Positions 5,705 to 8,552 of a stretch of DNA of 8,552 bases are shown here, piece after piece; position 1 is the stretch's first letter, and each line of letters starts with the position of its first letter. The stretch is from assembly GCA_027620105.1 (NCBI GenBank), contig JAQCIA010000071.1, forward strand, positions 1 through 8,552. The letters run 5' to 3'. Made by a program: the position numbers and the translations under genes. Origin of the DNA: Verrucomicrobiota bacterium. GTDB lineage: Bacteria > Verrucomicrobiota > Kiritimatiellia > UBA8416 > JAIOPI01. Below the pieces are notes generated by a model. The model was not told where the DNA came from, did no database searches, and saw nothing but the letters and a program-made list of their open reading frames with translations.

Positions 5705-8491
5705 ATGATCCGGAAGAGACTGCGCAGAATCGCCAAGGTACTGGGCGTTGTGGTGGCGTTGTTGCTCGTGCTGGTGGCGGCTTTGCCGGCACTGCTGTCC
5801 ACGTCGGCGGCGCGGCGGACGGTGCTGGCGCGGGTGAATCCGCATGTGGGCGGGGAACTGACCATTCAGCGCTGGTCCTTTGGCTGGCGCAGCGGTGTGC
5901 GTATTGAGCAACTGACATTTGTGGATGGTGAGGGTCGGTTCGGCGCAACCTTGGATCGTTTCAACATGTCCGGCGGGCTGCTCAAGCTCCTGGGAAAAAC
6001 CAAAAATCTTGGCAACGTGGATGTGAGTGGCCTGCATGGCTGGTGTGATCTTGATCGCCTGGAGGCGGCGGAAGCGGCCGGTGTGCCCGCCCCGGCGGGC
6101 AGGCCAACCCCGGCGGACAAGCATTCGGCGACGTCAAAGAAACCAGATGCGCCAGCAAAACCGGTCGACGTGCCCACGGTGGCAAAGTTGCGCGCACCGC
6201 TGCCCCTCGACGTGATTGCCAAGCTGACGCTGAAGGATATTCGCGTTGAGGCGCGCAAGACCGGGCAATCGGCAACCACGCTGTTGCTGGATGGCACGCT
6301 CGATTGCGCCAGCCTCAAACAGCCGGTGCGGTTTGCGTTCGCGGCCGACTGTCGTGCGGCGGATGCCCGGCCGGCGGCAAGTCGCGGACCCGGATTGAAA
6401 CTCGAAGGGTCTGCGCAACTGCTCAAGGATGGGGTCCTGGATCCCGCCGCGCTGGTCGCGTCAATCGCGTTCGGTGCGGACGGGTTCGATCTCGGTGGTC
6501 TGGCTGCGGCCAGGGCCTTTGCGCCGACCTTGCCAGCCATCGGCGGTCTTTGTGATAGCGCCTTACAGATTCAGGTGAATGGCTTGCGTGACATGCGTGC
6601 CGCGGGCAATCTGCAATTGCGCAATCTGGATGTCAAAGGCGGTGTGCTCGGTGCGGATCACCTGCAATTGGAAGAAGTACGCCTGGATCTGGATGTGGCG
6701 CGCAAGGGATGGAATCTGGACGTGCAGCAATTGAGTCTGCGTTCCGCTCCCGCGACATTCAAAGCGGTCGGGACTTTGGCCACGGCGGCGGGGGCGACCT
6801 ACCCGACCGGCCAGATCACAATGCTTGGCGATGTGAATCTGGCGGACGTGGCGGCGCGATTGCCCCACACACTCAAATTACCCGAGGCCGTTCAGGTGCA
6901 GGGCGGTGTGTTTCATTTGGAAGGAAAAGCTGAAGGGCGCGGCGACGCGCTACGGTTGCGGGCCAAGGCATCGTTGCGCGACTTGCGCGGGAGACAGGGC
7001 GAGCTGGCGTTTCAGCAAGCCACGCCGATCGATCTTTCCGCCAGTGCTGTGCTGACGGCGGCGGGTCCGGTGATTGAGTCCTTCGACTTGCAGGCGGGAT
7101 TTGCGTCGGCGAGCGGCGGTGGCAGTGCCACGGGCGCGATATTTCAGGTGAACGCCGATTTAGGGGCGGCGGCCAGGGAAATAGACCGGGTGGTCGGGCT
7201 GGGCGCGCTTGGGGTATCGGGACAACTTCGCGCGAAGTTGCAGGCGGATCTGCAAGCTGCCGACGCGCCGCGGGTGGATGTGGACCTGTCGTTGCGCGGA
7301 CTTTCCGTGATCGGACTTTCCCAGTGGGAAGGGCTGGCGTCGGTGCCCGATTTTTCGGGTGAATGGGGCATGCGGGCGAGCTTGGCATTGGGGCAGGATG
7401 GTCGCATGGCGTTGAAGGGAACGCTGCTGGGAAATGCGCTAGAGCTGCGTGGCGGCGCGCTCGGCAGTGATCAGCCGCGCATCGCCTCGCTGCGCGTGGA
7501 CCTGGACGCGGCGCGCGCGGGCGAACGGATCGATATCCGGTCGTTTGATGTTGAATCGCCATTGGTGAGTGCCAGCGTTTCCGGGCGGGTCGAATCGGTG
7601 ACGGGGATGGTCTATCCGCGCATGGCGGTTGACGCACACGTGAAGGCGGACCTGGTGTCGTTGGCGCAGGCATTCCCGGCGACGCTGCATTTACAACCAG
7701 GGCTGCAGATTCAAGGGGGCACCGGCACGCTGCATAGCGCGGTGCAAGCGGACGGCGCGGTGCTGGGGTGGGACGCGCGGCTGGTGCTGTCGCCCCTTGC
7801 GGCCACGCGTGGCGGGCAGGAACTGCGCCTGGCGGAAGCGGTGACCGTGGAAACCCGTGGCAACCTGAATGCCAGCGGGCCGAAGGTGGAGATGTTGCGC
7901 ATCACCAGCGGCTTCGCGCAGATTGAAGCGGCGGGCGATCTCGCCAAGGCCGATGTGAAGGTGCAAGCGAATTTGGATAAGGCGATGACCGAAGTGGGGC
8001 AGTTCGTTGATCTGGGCAAGCTGCGCCTGGGCGGACAACTTGGGGCCACGGTCGCCCTCAGCAGTCCCTCCCCGTCGGAGCGCAAGTTCGGCTTTGACGC
8101 CCATGTGGACAACTTGATGCTGGGAGGCGTAGCGCCGGAGACTTTGCGCCGGGAACAGGTGCGCGCGGCTGGTGACGCCGTGCTGTTGATGGCCGAGACA
8201 GGCAAGTTGACGGGCCTGCGTGCGGTTACGTTGCGGGTGGATGGTCTGCCTATCGGTCTCCATGGTCGCGTCGCGCAGGTTGCGTTGGCCGATGCCGCAA
8301 CCGGGCAAGGGTTGCAGGTGACGGACGCCGAGCTGGGCGTCGAGGGGACGATGGAAGCGCTGCTGGCCTTTTGTCGCGAGGCGGGGTTGGTCAAGGGGGA
8401 TATCCCGCTGACTGGTCCGCTGACGTTGGAAACGCGCCTCACCAGCAACGCGGATGGCGTGGAGCTACAGGCGTTCAAGTTTGTGTCGTAG
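5705..8491 (+). CDS. AsmA-like membrane-anchored protein with tandem internal duplication
   Basis: A 928-residue protein starting at the ATG with the good Shine-Dalgarno sequence. It has a basic N-terminus (RKRLRR), one membrane anchor (about residues 12-31), then an AsmA/TamB-type opening: ARRTVLARVNPHVGGELTIQ, WSFGWRSGVRIEQLTFVDGE and LLKLLGKTKNLGNVDVSGL. A Pro/Ala/Lys linker follows (about 127-158). The remainder is long, beta-rich, low in Cys and full of short alternating-hydrophobic strands. Residues ~303-512 are repeated at ~574-783 with a steady shift of 271 residues (LDVKGGVLGAD / LELRGGALGSD; DLDVARKG / DLDAARAG; GVSGQLRAKL / RLGGQLGATV), and a third, shortened copy runs from ~800 to the end. 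AsmA-family proteins are inner-membrane-anchored periplasmic repeating beta-groove proteins implicated in moving phospholipids to the outer membrane; an equivalent role here is inferred. It ends at TAG (8489-8491), the first unit of a TAG tract. Gene certain; family assignment by pattern is moderately confident. Confidence 0.85.
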   Translation: MIRKRLRRIAKVLGVVVALLLVLVAALPALLSTSAARRTVLARVNPHVGGELTIQRWSFGWRSGVRIEQLTFVDGEGRFGATLDRFNMSGGLLKLLGKTKNLGNVDVSGLHGWCDLDRLEAAEAAGVPAPAGRPTPADKHSATSKKPDAPAKPVDVPTVAKLRAPLPLDVIAKLTLKDIRVEARKTGQSATTLLLDGTLDCASLKQPVRFAFAADCRAADARPAASRGPGLKLEGSAQLLKDGVLDPAALVASIAFGADGFDLGGLAAARAFAPTLPAIGGLCDSALQIQVNGLRDMRAAGNLQLRNLDVKGGVLGADHLQLEEVRLDLDVARKGWNLDVQQLSLRSAPATFKAVGTLATAAGATYPTGQITMLGDVNLADVAARLPHTLKLPEAVQVQGGVFHLEGKAEGRGDALRLRAKASLRDLRGRQGELAFQQATPIDLSASAVLTAAGPVIESFDLQAGFASASGGGSATGAIFQVNADLGAAAREIDRVVGLGALGVSGQLRAKLQADLQAADAPRVDVDLSLRGLSVIGLSQWEGLASVPDFSGEWGMRASLALGQDGRMALKGTLLGNALELRGGALGSDQPRIASLRVDLDAARAGERIDIRSFDVESPLVSASVSGRVESVTGMVYPRMAVDAHVKADLVSLAQAFPATLHLQPGLQIQGGTGTLHSAVQADGAVLGWDARLVLSPLAATRGGQELRLAEAVTVETRGNLNASGPKVEMLRITSGFAQIEAAGDLAKADVKVQANLDKAMTEVGQFVDLGKLRLGGQLGATVALSSPSPSERKFGFDAHVDNLMLGGVAPETLRREQVRAAGDAVLLMAETGKLTGLRAVTLRVDGLPIGLHGRVAQVALADAATGQGLQVTDAELGVEGTMEALLAFCREAGLVKGDIPLTGPLTLETRLTSNADGVELQAFKFVS

Positions 8492-8518
8492 TAGTAGCAG
8501 TAGTAGTGGTAGTAGTAG
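8489..8518 (+). repeat. interrupted (TAG)n trinucleotide tract beginning at the AsmA-like stop codon
   Basis: Ten triplets read (TAG)3-CAG-(TAG)2-TGG-(TAG)3, all in the reading frame of the AsmA-like gene, so eight in-frame stop codons follow each other. The two odd units each differ from TAG by a single transition. Such microsatellites are uncommon in GC-rich bacterial DNA and are prone to replication slippage. Because the period is three, changes in copy number would not alter the frame. Confidence 0.9.
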
Positions 8519-8533
8519 TGTACTTCAACCCTG

Positions 8534-8552
8534 AAAGGAAGAACCCGACTAA
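8534..8552 (+). promoter_or_regulatory. possible ribosome binding site for a gene starting beyond the window
   Basis: AAAGGAAG at 8534-8541, after the TAG tract, resembles a Shine-Dalgarno sequence with no start codon before the window ends. A plus-strand gene closely following the AsmA-like gene is likely, but its identity cannot be seen. Confidence 0.35.

Noticed and set aside
5608..5865. 86-codon N-terminal extension of the phosphohexomutase
   Set aside because: The extension is Ser/Thr/Arg-rich and lies antisense to the AsmA-like N-terminus. The ATG at 5607 has a Shine-Dalgarno sequence and starts exactly at the conserved family N-terminus.
4492..5907. 471-codon open frame on the plus strand opposite the phosphohexomutase gene
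   Set aside because: The minus strand encodes a complete, motif-perfect enzyme over the same bases. The plus-strand translation is His/Gly/Asp/Val-rich with no recognisable motif, as expected of an antisense shadow in GC-rich DNA.
1..8552. CRISPR arrays, tRNA/rRNA genes, transposases, phage genes or a defence system
   Set aside because: I saw no regular spaced repeats, no cloverleaf or rRNA sequence, and no transposase, integrase, nuclease or helicase motifs in any convincing frame.

Overview
This GC-rich window (roughly 60-65% by eye) reads as bacterial chromosome from an environmental Gram-negative lineage. The gene mix (a GHMP galactokinase with a divergent signature next to a phosphohexomutase and a sulfatase, a large AsmA-like envelope protein, DUF218 and DUF456 proteins) and the intergenic repeat style suggest the PVC superphylum (Verrucomicrobiota, Kiritimatiellota, Lentisphaerota). 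That placement is an inference; there is no rRNA or other phylogenetic marker here.

Layout. The left third runs on the plus strand: a DUF218/YdcF-like envelope protein that probably begins before the window, an NAD(P)-dependent oxidoreductase of the LDH2/MDH2 family, and a small DUF456 membrane protein. The two gaps between them hold inverted-repeat elements. The middle third runs on the minus strand as a likely operon in the order phosphomannomutase/phosphoglucomutase, galactokinase, sulfatase. The sulfatase is only a wreck: N-terminal and C-terminal pieces survive in three frames, the middle with the catalytic formylglycine site is gone, the start codon appears to have been lost in the overlap with galK, and there is a Trp-to-stop change near the end. 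The right third is one long plus-strand gene, divergent from the operon, encoding a membrane-anchored AsmA-like protein. It contains a tandem duplication of about 210-270 residues and ends in a trinucleotide (TAG)n tract. The last bases look like a ribosome binding site for a gene just past the window.

How the genes fit together. Galactokinase and the phosphohexomutase supply sugar phosphates for catabolism or for nucleotide sugars used in envelope glycans. The lost sulfatase suggests that an ancestor linked this operon to a sulfated polysaccharide. The DUF218 and AsmA-like proteins point to envelope biogenesis. No phage, IS element, CRISPR, tRNA or rRNA is visible, and I found no clear previously undescribed multi-gene system. 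The most informative features are the decayed sulfatase, the internal duplication of the AsmA-like protein with its abrupt end at the TAG tract, and the active-site substitution in the galactokinase.
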